In this document: positions 32,839 to 41,729 of the stretch, piece by piece
Numbering within the stretch: position 1 is the stretch's first letter
How the letters are laid out: every line of letters begins with the position of its first letter
NCBI GenBank assembly: GCA_028281765.1
Contig: JANQJF010000007.1
Coordinates: 1 to 42,893, forward strand
Direction: 5' to 3'
Length of the DNA stretch: 42,893 nucleotides
From: Planctomycetota bacterium
GTDB taxonomy: Bacteria; Planctomycetota; UBA1135; UBA2386
The notes under the pieces: generated by a model
What the model was told of the DNA's origin: nothing
Database searches by the model: none
Seen by the model: only the letters and a program-made list of their open reading frames with translations
Program-made: the position numbers and the translations under genes

Positions 32839-33894
32839 TCATCGTGGGCCGAGCGACTTGATCAGGTCCTGCAGCTTCGTGACGACGATCTCCTGCTGCG
32901 GCTGCTGGAGCTGCTTCTCGAAGAACGGCACGGCGCCCTCACCCTGGATGTCCGCGAGCGCCTGCAGGCAGTGGTTCTGGAAGATCGGGTCGGCGTAGCC
33001 GAACGGCGGCTTCGAGAACAAGCGCTCGATCCGCGCGACCGCGTCGTGAGCGCCGAGTTTGCCGAGCTGCTCGACGACTTCCTGGTAGGTCATCTTGTCG
33101 TGATCGTCCCGCTTGAGCAGCTGGAGGAACACGCGTTCGACCTCTTCGTGCTCGGTGCGCGCGAACGCGTCGATGAAGTGGAAGAACATCGGGAACTGCG
33201 AGGTCCGGATGTACTGCTCGTACGACTTCGCGAGCTGCGTCGGCACCCGCCGCACGAGTCCGCGGTGCGACTCGAGCTCGAGCACCGTGCGAATCGCTTC
33301 GCCCGCTGCGCGCTTGTCGATCTTGATCAGGTCGTTGGCGACGCGCAGGCGCGTCTGCGGATCCGGCGAGTGGCGCGTGCCCCGGATCACGTCGATCGAG
33401 AGAGCGATGCCGCGCTTCGGGTCCGCCTTACGGCAGGCCGCGAGAATCCAGCGACGCGTCTCCGCGTCGCCGGCGTCCGCGTACGCCGCTTCGAGTTCGT
33501 CGAACACGTCGCCGCCGAGAGTCTCCGCGGCGTCGAGGGTGCGCTGCAGGCGCTCGCGGATGTCGTGCGCCATCTGCGCGTTCGTCGAGCTCGAGACCAG
33601 CTTCGGGGACCAGTGCTCGATCTGCTGCACGATCGCCTTCGGGCCGGGGAGGTCGGTGCGCGCTTCGAGCAGCAGGAGTTCCACCGTCTTGCCCGAACGG
33701 TCCACCGTATTCGTGAGGGCCGTCATGCGCTCGGAGAGCGTCGATTCGAGCTCGACGACGCGCCAGCCGAGGTAGGCGACCGCGGCGACGAGGGCGGCGC
33801 CGACGAGGGCGGTCTGGGTGCCGCGTCCGCGCGGGAGTGCGGGGGGGTCTGCTTGGGTCATGTCGTCGGTACGTCGGTTCGGGGCGTCGGTCAC
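32839..33894 (-). CDS. Membrane-anchored HEAT-like repeat protein
   Basis: The 351-residue product (or 340 from the second ATG at 33861) has an N-terminal membrane segment near residues 28-48 (TALVGAALVAAVAYLGW). A likely coiled region follows (VELESTLSERMTAL), then a long all-alpha region with HEAT-like pairs (DPQTRLRVANDLIKID, EVVEQLGKLGAHDAVARIERL, NHCLQALADIQGEGAVPFFEKQL). HEAT repeats mediate protein contacts and no enzyme motif is present. It is the only well-supported minus-strand gene here, convergent with the TMTC-like gene and divergent from LpE. The membrane anchor and repeat structure support coding over the overlapping plus-strand open frames. Function unknown. Confidence 0.78.
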   Translation of the reverse strand: MTDAPNRRTDDMTQADPPALPRGRGTQTALVGAALVAAVAYLGWRVVELESTLSERMTALTNTVDRSGKTVELLLLEARTDLPGPKAIVQQIEHWSPKLVSSSTNAQMAHDIRERLQRTLDAAETLGGDVFDELEAAYADAGDAETRRWILAACRKADPKRGIALSIDVIRGTRHSPDPQTRLRVANDLIKIDKRAAGEAIRTVLELESHRGLVRRVPTQLAKSYEQYIRTSQFPMFFHFIDAFARTEHEEVERVFLQLLKRDDHDKMTYQEVVEQLGKLGAHDAVARIERLFSKPPFGYADPIFQNHCLQALADIQGEGAVPFFEKQLQQPQQEIVVTKLQDLIKSLGPR

Positions 33895-34227
33895 GCAGCG
33901 TTCGACAGCGATCGTTCGAGTGTGGCAAATCGCTCACTTCGATGCGATCCCCGTCTCGCCAGTTCGATCGAGTTTGGGCTTCAAACTCCGATTCGGCAAT
34001 GGTTTGGGAAGTTCCGCACGGCGACCGCGCGAATCCGACCGACCGCAGGGGATTCCACGGTGGTCCGGCATGGTAGTTGGTGCGCGACCGGCGAGCCAGC
34101 GGCCATCGGATTCGGCGTTCGAGTCGACCACTCGCTGGTATCTTTGGTAGGATCCCGGTCGTCCCAGGTCCTATCGATCCCCTCTGCGGTAGGTCCATCG
34201 CAGATCCCCTGACTCTCCGAGAGCTAC
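33895..34227. other. 333-base divergent intergenic region (HEAT-like gene / LpE)
   Basis: No gene is supported. It must hold the promoters for two divergent genes, but I see no convincing -35/-10 pair. Near LpE there are three short stems: TAGGATC with GGTCCTA (34148-34173), CTGCG with CGCAG (34184-34203) and CTCT-CCG-AGAG (34213-34223). The last overlaps the LpE ribosome site GAGAG just before the ATG at 34228. Confidence 0.4.
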
Positions 34228-36813
34228 ATGCGTTCCCGGCACCTCAGCGCTCTGACGTTATTCCTTGCGTTCTTCACCTTTACGGCATGCTCCGGCGGTT
34301 CCGGCGGCAACGGCTCCGACGATGCGTCGTCATGCGGTGCACCGGGCGTGTTCTGCCTGGAAAGCTGCAACGTCGGCTGCGTGCTGAACGGATGTGAAGT
34401 GCGTGAGATCGCGCAGAACCACCAGCTTCGTTTCAGCTTCAGCCAGGACGTCGACCCCAACACGGTCGACTTCACGACGATTTCGCTGAAGACGTCTCTC
34501 GGCGAAGAGCCGGTCGGCCAGTTCGTCGTCGAAGGCTCGACGATCACGTTCGTCCCGGACGTGCGCACCGTCGGCGCCTCGACCTTCTTCGGCTTTACGC
34601 CGAACCAAGAATACGTGCTGACTCTACCCGGTGGTGCGGGTTCGGAGACCGCGCTGCGCTCGATGACCGGCGACGTCCTCGCGAGCCAGTTCACGTGCAC
34701 CGTCCGCGTCACGCAGGGGATCGTGGACATCGACGGTGCGCCGCCGAGCGCGTTCGTGGTGTCGCCGCCCGAGTCGAGCCCGGTCAATCGCGACTCGGAA
34801 TTCGTGCTGGGCTTCAGCGAAGTCATCGACCACGCGCCGTTCATCCAGACCCCGTCGGGCCCCGGCGTCCCGGTCGAGTTCCGCCTGCTCTCGCTGACGA
34901 GCAACGGCGACTGCAACCTCGGCACGCCGGACGCGCCACTGATCTTCGGTCGCATCCGTCTCGAAGACGATCCGGTCGCCGGCTCGACGACGTTGACGTT
35001 CACGCCCTCGGCTTCGCTGCCGGGCGGTCGCTGCGTCCAGGCGATCGTGACCGCGCGCGTGCGCGACCTCGCGAGCACCGCCGCCGTGCCGCAGTCGTTC
35101 ACCTGGCAGATCGACGCCACGACCACGGTCGAAGGCTCGGTCGTCGAGGAGTTCGATACCGCGACCAAGCTGGACACCACGCGTTCCGCGGGTGAGTGGT
35201 CCGGCGGGACCGCGACGATCCTGCGCGTCGGTGGTGACGGCCGCCACGGCGACTTCGACTTCAATCTCGGCTTCTACGACCAGATCGTCGACGAGTACAT
35301 CTTCAACACTTCGGAGCCGTACGAAGGCGACGACTTCGCGACGGCGCCCAACGACTTCCCGGCTGGTCAGTATCAGTTCACGAAGTTCGAAGTGCCCGCG
35401 GGTATCACCGTGCGTTTCCGCGGCCCGAACCCCGCGATCATCCGGGTGCAGGGCATCTGCGACATCCGCGGCACCGTGCTCTGCGACGGACGTGACACCC
35501 CGCAGTTCTCGAACCCCGGCAGCGAGCTCATCTCCGGAGTCAACGGGCAGATCGGCTCCGCCGGTGGTCCCGGTGGCGGCAAGGGAGGCGACGGTGGCGA
35601 CCAGTGTGACGGCAACGGCTACCTCCCGGACTACGACGGCGAGAACGGCGGCGACATGTCGCTGCTCGGCTCGCATGCCTACGCCGGTCAGGGCTTCGAA
35701 GTCGACACGGGCGGCCGTGGTGCGGGCATGTTCCCCTCGGACGGCCTCGCTTCATCGCTGATCTTCAACGTCTTCTCCTACAGCGGTCTCGGCGCCAACG
35801 GCGGCGGTGGCGGCGGCTTCCTCGTCGCGGGCGGCATCGGTGAGGTTCTCGAAACCGGCCGTGCCGGCGCGGACCCGACGCCGATTCCGGTCCCGGACAA
35901 CCCGACGGCCGGCGGCATCTCGTTCCCGGTCTACCCGCTGGCCGGCTCCAGCGTGCTCGAGCACCTGGCGCTCGGTGGTGCCGGTGGTGGTGGCGGCAGT
36001 AGCCACCCGTTCTACCGTCGCTTCTACATGGCCGGTGCGGCCGGTGGTGGTGGTGGTGGTGTCGCCGCATTCCGCGCCGGCCGTTCGTTCAACTTGGCCC
36101 CGGGTTCGAAAATCGACGTCACCGGTGGCACGGGCTACCGCCAAGAGACGGTCTCCGGCATCGGCGGGACGTTCCCGGGGTGTGGTGGCGGCGGCTCCGG
36201 CGGCAGCTGCATCATCCAGTGTGGCACGTCCGCGGTCGCGCTGAACGGCACGATCGACGCGCGTGGCGGTCTCGGCGGCGAGAACTTCCTGTCGGGCCCG
36301 CTCTTCATGGGACACAACCGCGCCGGCAACGGTTCGGACGGCCTGTATCGAATCGAGTCCACGGGCGCGATCGACACGTCGGGTGCGACCCTGTTCCCGG
36401 CGCCGAACCCCAACAGTGTCGCGCAGCTGACGGACTCCGACGACCTCGTCGGTTTCGTCTCGAAGTTCTACGACACCGAGCTGGCGGTCGCGCCGGTCTT
36501 CACGCGCTACGAGATCGAAGCCACGATCGACGGCGTTCCGACGACGTTCAGCGACAGTGCGGACCACGGCATCCAGGCGATGCCGGGTGCCGCGATCCAG
36601 TTCTTCGTGCAAGGCCAGAACATCGATCCGTCGACCGGTCAGCCGGCGGTGGACGAGTCGCCGACCGAGTGGTTCCGCGCCATCGGTCCCGGCGCTGGCG
36701 TTCCTTCCCTCAATGACGTCCCGCGCACCGGATTCCGATTCTCGATCAACGCCGACTACACGGTCGCGAACACGGTCGTGATCGACAAGGTGTCCGTCTT
36801 CTTCACTTTCTGA
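34228..36813 (+). CDS. LpE: type II lipoprotein with cysteine cluster and glycine-rich module
   Basis: LpE has 861 residues with a signal peptide and lipobox FTAC. Shortly after the lipidated cysteine comes a five-cysteine cluster (C-x6-C-x3-C-x3-C-x4-C, around CLESCNVGC). An Ig-like block of Big_5 type follows (RFSFSQDVDPNTVDFTTISL, ITFVPDVRTV), and then a second (SEFVLGFSEVIDH). Residues about 385-425 carry the module opener FEVPAGITVRFRGPNP. A glycine-rich strand-loop region extends to about residue 700 (GGGGGGFLVAGG, GSCIIQCGTSAVALNGTI). A C-terminal beta domain ends VVIDKVSVFFTF. LpF, 27 bases downstream, is a clear paralogue. Probably a surface-exposed structural or adhesive lipoprotein; no catalytic site seen. 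Confidence 0.85.
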   Translation: MRSRHLSALTLFLAFFTFTACSGGSGGNGSDDASSCGAPGVFCLESCNVGCVLNGCEVREIAQNHQLRFSFSQDVDPNTVDFTTISLKTSLGEEPVGQFVVEGSTITFVPDVRTVGASTFFGFTPNQEYVLTLPGGAGSETALRSMTGDVLASQFTCTVRVTQGIVDIDGAPPSAFVVSPPESSPVNRDSEFVLGFSEVIDHAPFIQTPSGPGVPVEFRLLSLTSNGDCNLGTPDAPLIFGRIRLEDDPVAGSTTLTFTPSASLPGGRCVQAIVTARVRDLASTAAVPQSFTWQIDATTTVEGSVVEEFDTATKLDTTRSAGEWSGGTATILRVGGDGRHGDFDFNLGFYDQIVDEYIFNTSEPYEGDDFATAPNDFPAGQYQFTKFEVPAGITVRFRGPNPAIIRVQGICDIRGTVLCDGRDTPQFSNPGSELISGVNGQIGSAGGPGGGKGGDGGDQCDGNGYLPDYDGENGGDMSLLGSHAYAGQGFEVDTGGRGAGMFPSDGLASSLIFNVFSYSGLGANGGGGGGFLVAGGIGEVLETGRAGADPTPIPVPDNPTAGGISFPVYPLAGSSVLEHLALGGAGGGGGSSHPFYRRFYMAGAAGGGGGGVAAFRAGRSFNLAPGSKIDVTGGTGYRQETVSGIGGTFPGCGGGGSGGSCIIQCGTSAVALNGTIDARGGLGGENFLSGPLFMGHNRAGNGSDGLYRIESTGAIDTSGATLFPAPNPNSVAQLTDSDDLVGFVSKFYDTELAVAPVFTRYEIEATIDGVPTTFSDSADHGIQAMPGAAIQFFVQGQNIDPSTGQPAVDESPTEWFRAIGPGAGVPSLNDVPRTGFRFSINADYTVANTVVIDKVSVFFTF

Positions 36814-36840
36814 TCCCTCTCCTATCTCTTGGAAACTGAC

Positions 36841-39480
36841 ATGCGCATGCGACTCACGAGCCTGGTCGCCGCTACGTTGCTCGGCTTCGGTTTCGCTGGT
36901 TGCTCCAGTGGTTCCGACCAGACCGTCGGTCTGGTCGCTGCCGATTGTGCGGCCGGCGACCTCACGTTCTGCTTGACGGCGTGCAACCTCGGTTGCACGA
37001 TCAATGGCGGCTGCTCGCTCAACGCCATTGCCCAGAACCAGCGGATCGAGCTGTTCTTCAGTGAATCCGTCGATCCGTCGTCGGTGAACAACGCGTCGAT
37101 CTCGCTCAAGACGGCGAACGGCGAAGCGCCGACCGGAACCTTCGAGGTCGAAGGGGCGAAGATCACGTTCATCCCCGAAGCGCGCCTCATCGGCGGCGTC
37201 ACGACGTTCGGGTTCCGCTCGGGTGAGGAATACGTCCTCACGCTGCCGGGTGGCAGGGACGAGGTCGCCAGCGTGCGGTCGAAGTCGGGCGACCGACTCG
37301 CCCGCACCGTCGCGTGCTCGCTGCTCGTCGACCGGGGTCTCGTCGACCTCAACAACCGTGCTCCGAGCGCGACGCTGGTGTCGCCGCTACCGGGCACGCG
37401 CGACGTGCCGCCGGACCAGACGATCGTCGTCGAGTTCGACGAGCTCGTCGACGTGTCGGCGTTCCAGGGATCGTCCACGTCCTCGACGCCGATCCGCTAC
37501 CTGCTGCGTCGGACCAACCCGGACACGGGTGAGCCGGACGAGGCGTTTACGCCGGTCCTCGTGCCTGGCGTCCCGAACGCGGAGGCCGTTCTCGGCCAGA
37601 ACCCGACGACCCGCATCACGCTCCAGCCGCTCATCGAGCTGCCGACCTCGGTCTGCATCGAGGTGATCGTCACCGAGCAGGTCCGCGACATCTCGGGCAC
37701 ACCGGCGGCGCCCGCGACGTTCCGCTTCTACACGAGCACCGGCATCGCGACGCCACGCACCGTGTCGGAGTCGTTCATCGACGCGGGCAAGTTCGACACG
37801 TCGGTATCGTCCGTGCAGTGGGGTGGCGGCTCGGTCACTCCCGGCACGCTCGGCGGCGACGGCAAGTTCGGTGACTTCGACGTCACGGCGTTGCCCCAGA
37901 ACGCCGCTGGCGAGTTCGTCTGGAACACCGACCAGGCTGTCTCGTTCTCGCCGACCACGACGCTGCTCGGGCTGCAGGACGAGGTTTCGGTCGACGGCGT
38001 CGCGAGCTTCGCTCGCTTCACGCTCGACGAGAGCCAAACCCTGCGTTTCGAAGGCTCGAAGCCGCCGGTCATCTCGGTGTCCGGCCTCGCGCAGATCGAC
38101 GGCGTGATCAAGGTCAACGGCCGTGACGCTCAGATGGAAGGGAACGACCCCGGCCAGTTCTCGTCCCCGGCCGGTGGTGCTGGCGGTCTTTCCGGTCCCG
38201 GTGGTGGCAACGGCGGTCGTGGTGCCGACGGTTTCCTTCCGGGGGTTCCGCCGGTGGTCCTCGACCCGACTCCGCTGAACTTCGCCGAAGACGGTAGTGC
38301 GCCCACGGCTCCCGCGGGCTCCGGCTACGCCGGTGGCGTCGCCGGTCTCGGCGGCAGCGGCGGCACGCTGTGGCCGGAAGACGGCATGGATCCGCCGCAG
38401 TACCTCCACACGACCGTCAACACCTCGGTCGCGAACTTCTACAGCAGCCAGCAGGCGAGCGGTGGCGGTGGCGGTGGCTACCTCACGCCCGGCCAGCCCG
38501 GCGCGATCGCCGTGAGCCTTGTCAACCCGCCGGTCCCGGCCGACTTCCCGGACGAAGTTGCCCCGGGTGGCGGTTCGCTGACGTTCTCGTTGCCGCCGGC
38601 AGGCGTCGACGCGATGGACCACTTCCTCGTCGGTGGCGGCGGTGGCGGTGGCGGTGGCAGCGTCTCGACGCTCGTGCGCCCGACCATCCTCAGCCCGACG
38701 TGGATGCGTTGGATCCACGCCTTCGGTGGCGGCGGCGGTGGTGGTGCCATCGGCTTCCGCTTCGGCAGCGGCGTCACGTCCGGTCCGAACTCGCTGATCG
38801 ATGCGAGCGGTGGCTCGACGCACAGCAGCCTGAGCAACACCTTCTCCTCGCGTGGTACGCACATCGGGGGTGGTGGTGCCGGTGGTGCCGTCGTGATTCA
38901 GGTCGATGGCTCGGCGAACATGCAGGGCACGATCGACGTGTCCGGTGGCCAAGGCGGCGTCTACACCTGCAGTGCGCCGGGTGGCGCCGCCGGCGATTCG
39001 CGCGGTGGCGCGGGCTCGCCGGGCTACGTCCGTATCGAGGCCAACGGCGCGACGCCGTCCGACCTCGGCACGGTCCTGCCGGTCGGCCTCGTCGGCCCGG
39101 ACAACGCGGGTGCGCTGTCTACGGTCCAGCCCCGCTCGGTCGGTCGCTCGACCTGGTATCCGCTCAACTCGCTGCTCGCGCCGCGTCTGCGCTTCTTCGA
39201 GCTGACGGTCACGGTCGACGGCAACACGGTCGTCTACACCGACAACCCCGCGTCCCCGAACCTGCCGAACGTGCCCGGCTCGCCGGTCGAGTTCTACCTG
39301 CAGGGTTCCGACCTCGACGTCGTCGAGCTTCAGCCGGCCGAAGAGCCGGGTCCGTGGGTCACGACCACGGGTGAGATGCAGTTCATCCAGCCGACCGGTT
39401 TCCGGTTCGTGATCTTCCTCGACACGACCAACGCCACGAGCATCTCGGTCGACAACTTCGTGCTGCACTACGAAACCTGA
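36841..39480 (+). CDS. LpF: type II lipoprotein, tandem paralogue of LpE
   Basis: LpF is about 879 residues from the ATG at 36841, which has GGAAA six bases ahead and gives lipobox FAGC; a TTG at 36829 is less likely. It repeats the LpE plan: a cysteine cluster (C-x7-C-x3-C-x3-C-x5-C, CLTACNLGC), an Ig-like block (IELFFSESVDPSSVNNASIS, ITFIPEARLIGG), the second block with TIVVEFDELVDVSAF, the module opener FTLDESQTLRFEGSKPP, and a glycine-rich strand-loop region (about 440-730, with GGAVVIQVDGSANMQGTIDV). A C-terminal beta domain ends ISVDNFVLHYET. It is likely co-transcribed with LpE. The amidohydrolase starts seven bases after its stop, so the operon may extend further. Confidence 0.85.
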   Translation: MRMRLTSLVAATLLGFGFAGCSSGSDQTVGLVAADCAAGDLTFCLTACNLGCTINGGCSLNAIAQNQRIELFFSESVDPSSVNNASISLKTANGEAPTGTFEVEGAKITFIPEARLIGGVTTFGFRSGEEYVLTLPGGRDEVASVRSKSGDRLARTVACSLLVDRGLVDLNNRAPSATLVSPLPGTRDVPPDQTIVVEFDELVDVSAFQGSSTSSTPIRYLLRRTNPDTGEPDEAFTPVLVPGVPNAEAVLGQNPTTRITLQPLIELPTSVCIEVIVTEQVRDISGTPAAPATFRFYTSTGIATPRTVSESFIDAGKFDTSVSSVQWGGGSVTPGTLGGDGKFGDFDVTALPQNAAGEFVWNTDQAVSFSPTTTLLGLQDEVSVDGVASFARFTLDESQTLRFEGSKPPVISVSGLAQIDGVIKVNGRDAQMEGNDPGQFSSPAGGAGGLSGPGGGNGGRGADGFLPGVPPVVLDPTPLNFAEDGSAPTAPAGSGYAGGVAGLGGSGGTLWPEDGMDPPQYLHTTVNTSVANFYSSQQASGGGGGGYLTPGQPGAIAVSLVNPPVPADFPDEVAPGGGSLTFSLPPAGVDAMDHFLVGGGGGGGGGSVSTLVRPTILSPTWMRWIHAFGGGGGGGAIGFRFGSGVTSGPNSLIDASGGSTHSSLSNTFSSRGTHIGGGGAGGAVVIQVDGSANMQGTIDVSGGQGGVYTCSAPGGAAGDSRGGAGSPGYVRIEANGATPSDLGTVLPVGLVGPDNAGALSTVQPRSVGRSTWYPLNSLLAPRLRFFELTVTVDGNTVVYTDNPASPNLPNVPGSPVEFYLQGSDLDVVELQPAEEPGPWVTTTGEMQFIQPTGFRFVIFLDTTNATSISVDNFVLHYET

Positions 39481-39487
39481 TCCCCGA

Positions 39488-40711
39488 TTGCGGCGACACA
39501 CAGCTGCCATCGTTTGGGCCGGCCCGGGGCGAGTCTTCGCTCCGGGCCGTGTCGTTTCCGGACCGGACGGCAGGATCGTCGCGGTCGAGTCGCACCGCGG
39601 CCGCGTCCAGCACCGGGCGATCGTTCCCGGTCTCGTCAACGCGCATGCGCACGCGCAGCTCGAGCCGCTGAAGCGGCAGGTGCGTGAGTTCGTGCCGTGG
39701 CTGCGGGCCGTGATGCGGCAGCGCCGTAGCGCGGAAACCGGCGACCAGGCATCCGTCGCGGCCCGACACTTCGAGTCTTGGATCGCCGAGGGCTGCACCG
39801 CCGTCGGGGAGATCGACTCGACGGGCGAGAGTCCTGCGGCTGTTCGTCGCACCGGCATCGCCGGTCGATGCTTCCAGGAGATCGTCGGGTTCGACGTCGA
39901 CGGTCGTGGCGCGCGCCACGTCCTCCGCGAGCGTGCGCGCTCCGGATCGCCGCGCTGTCCGAGGGGACTGTCCCCGCACGCGCCCTACTCGGTGTCGGGG
40001 GCGCTGCTGCGCGCGAGTCAGCGCGCCTCGCGGGTGCTCCAGGTGCACGTCGCCGAGTCCGAGGAAGAGGTGGAGTTCCTGGCGTCGCGGTGCGGACCGT
40101 TCCGCGATCTCCTCGAGGAGCTTGGCAAGCTGCCGCCGCGCGCGGGTTGGGCGCCGACGACGGGCGTGCGGTGGCTGGCGGCCCACGGTGCGCTGCGGCG
40201 CACGACTTCGCTCGTGCACTGCCAGCACCTCGGCGCGGACGATCTGCAGCGGATCCGGAGGTCCGGCGCTTCGATCGTGTCGTGCCCGGGAACGGTGCGC
40301 TACTTCCGCCGTCCCGCGCCGCCACTCCAGACGTGGCTCGACGCCGGCGTGCCGGTCGGCCTCGGCACGGATTCGCACGCGAGCAACGCCGACGGCAGCA
40401 TGCTCGGGGAGCTGCGTCAGGCGCGGCTGGTCTGGCCGAACGTGGATCCTGCGGAATTCCTGCGCATGGCGACCGCCGGCGGCGCACGCGCTCTCGCGCG
40501 TCCGGCGCTCGGCGGCTTGCGCGCGGGCGCCGCCGCGGACTACATGGCGGTGTCCTGGGCCGGCGATGTGACAGTCGATGCGATGGTCGACGCCATGACC
40601 TCGGCACGTGCGACTGTAGACTGCGTTTGGTTGCGGGGTGAGCGCTGGAAAAGGCCGAAGTTCCGATCTCAGGGACACCCTGCTGGTGACCTCGCGGTCG
40701 TAACCCGTTAG
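39488..40711 (+). CDS. Amidohydrolase-family deaminase (ATZ/TRZ type)
   Basis: The 407-residue protein has the metal-dependent amidohydrolase motifs in order: NAHAHAQLE (first metal histidines), SPHAPYSVS, VHVAESEEEVEFL, LVHCQHLGADD and the aspartate motif GLGTDSHASNADGSML. These place it with the ATZ/TRZ/guanine-deaminase branch, which includes adenosine-type and aminodeoxyfutalosine deaminases. HVAESEEEVEFL and SPHAPYSVS are compatible with the latter, a menaquinone-pathway enzyme, but substrate cannot be settled by eye. It begins at a TTG seven bases after LpF; I see no better in-frame start near the conserved N-terminus. The next gene starts 28 bases after the stop. Confidence 0.85.
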   Translation: MRRHTAAIVWAGPGRVFAPGRVVSGPDGRIVAVESHRGRVQHRAIVPGLVNAHAHAQLEPLKRQVREFVPWLRAVMRQRRSAETGDQASVAARHFESWIAEGCTAVGEIDSTGESPAAVRRTGIAGRCFQEIVGFDVDGRGARHVLRERARSGSPRCPRGLSPHAPYSVSGALLRASQRASRVLQVHVAESEEEVEFLASRCGPFRDLLEELGKLPPRAGWAPTTGVRWLAAHGALRRTTSLVHCQHLGADDLQRIRRSGASIVSCPGTVRYFRRPAPPLQTWLDAGVPVGLGTDSHASNADGSMLGELRQARLVWPNVDPAEFLRMATAGGARALARPALGGLRAGAAADYMAVSWAGDVTVDAMVDAMTSARATVDCVWLRGERWKRPKFRSQGHPAGDLAVVTR

Positions 40712-40739
40712 CCTAGCGAGGCCTCTAGGGCCGACACCC

Positions 40740-41729
40740 GTGAACCAAGCCTTCCTCGAAGTCATCCAGAACGAGCAGCGGTTCCTGCTCTCCGGTCATG
40801 AGCGGCCGGACGGAGATTGCATCGGGGCCCAGGTCGCGATGGCGCATCTGCTGCGCGCGATCGGCAAGGACGCGGTGATCTGCAATCCCGACCCTGCGCC
40901 CGCGGTGTTCGAGAGCGTGCTTCCGGGGGAGTCGATCGGGGCCTGGCGAGGGGAGCCTGGGCTGCCCGAGTTCGACGTGCTGATCCTCCTAGACTGTGCC
41001 CACGTGTCTCGGCTCGGACGCATGCGGCCGGCGATCGAGCGCCGTGCGCCCAAGATCCTCGTGATCGACCACCATGTCGGGAGCGAGGACGGTGATGGCC
41101 ACGAGTGCTTTGTCGACAGCTCCGCGCCCGCGACGGGCGCGATGATCCTGCAGCTCTACAAGCACTTCGAGATCACCGTTCCACAGCAGGCCGCGCACGC
41201 GGTGTTCTTGTCGATCATCTCCGATACGGGTTGGTTCAAGTACTCGAACACGACAGCGGATGTGTTCCGCATCGCGGCCGAACTCGTCGACGCCGGCGTC
41301 GACGCATCGAGCGTCTACGATCGACTCTTCCGACAGAACCATCCCGAGTCGGTCGACTACCTCGCGTCGTCGCTCGGCGAATGCAAGCTCGACCTCGACG
41401 GCAAGTTCGGGTTCGTGCTGATCGGCCCGGCCGCGATCGAGCGGGCGTCGCGGATCGGCTTCGACCTCGATGCGGTCATGGAGCCTCTGCGTTCGGTGCG
41501 CGGTGTCGAAGTCGTCGCGATGTTCAAAGAGAACGCGAACGGGGTGGTCAAGCTCTCGCTGCGCGCGGCCAACGACGTCGACGTGCAGGCGATCGCCGCG
41601 TCGCTCGGCGGCGGCGGGCATCGCAAGGCCGCCGGCGCTTCGCTCGAGTCGGATCTGCAGGGCGCGCTGAGCGTCGTGCGCGAGAAGGTCCGCGCGGCGT
41701 TGATGGCGTTGGACGGGGTCGTTTCGTGA
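40740..41729 (+). CDS. DHH/DHHA1 phosphoesterase, NrnA-like
   Basis: The 329-residue length and motifs match bacterial nanoRNase/pAp phosphatase (NrnA) proteins, which degrade very short RNAs and 3',5'-bisphosphate nucleotides. Seen are GHERPDGDCIGAQ (first metal site), LLDCAHVSRLG, the family DHH as VIDHHVGS, SDTGWFKYSNTT, and the DHHA1 substrate motif GGGGHRKAAGA near the C-terminus. In E. coli-type systems the oligoribonuclease Orn does this job; NrnA replaces it elsewhere. The GTG start and the four-base overlap with the next gene suggest an operon running from here to cutA. Confidence 0.9.
   Translation: MNQAFLEVIQNEQRFLLSGHERPDGDCIGAQVAMAHLLRAIGKDAVICNPDPAPAVFESVLPGESIGAWRGEPGLPEFDVLILLDCAHVSRLGRMRPAIERRAPKILVIDHHVGSEDGDGHECFVDSSAPATGAMILQLYKHFEITVPQQAAHAVFLSIISDTGWFKYSNTTADVFRIAAELVDAGVDASSVYDRLFRQNHPESVDYLASSLGECKLDLDGKFGFVLIGPAAIERASRIGFDLDAVMEPLRSVRGVEVVAMFKENANGVVKLSLRAANDVDVQAIAASLGGGGHRKAAGASLESDLQGALSVVREKVRAALMALDGVVS

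Noticed and set aside
32971..34212. Plus-strand open frame overlapping the HEAT-like gene
   Set aside because: Low-complexity Arg/Glu/Val translation with no anchor or motif, whereas the minus strand shows a clear membrane segment and helical repeats.
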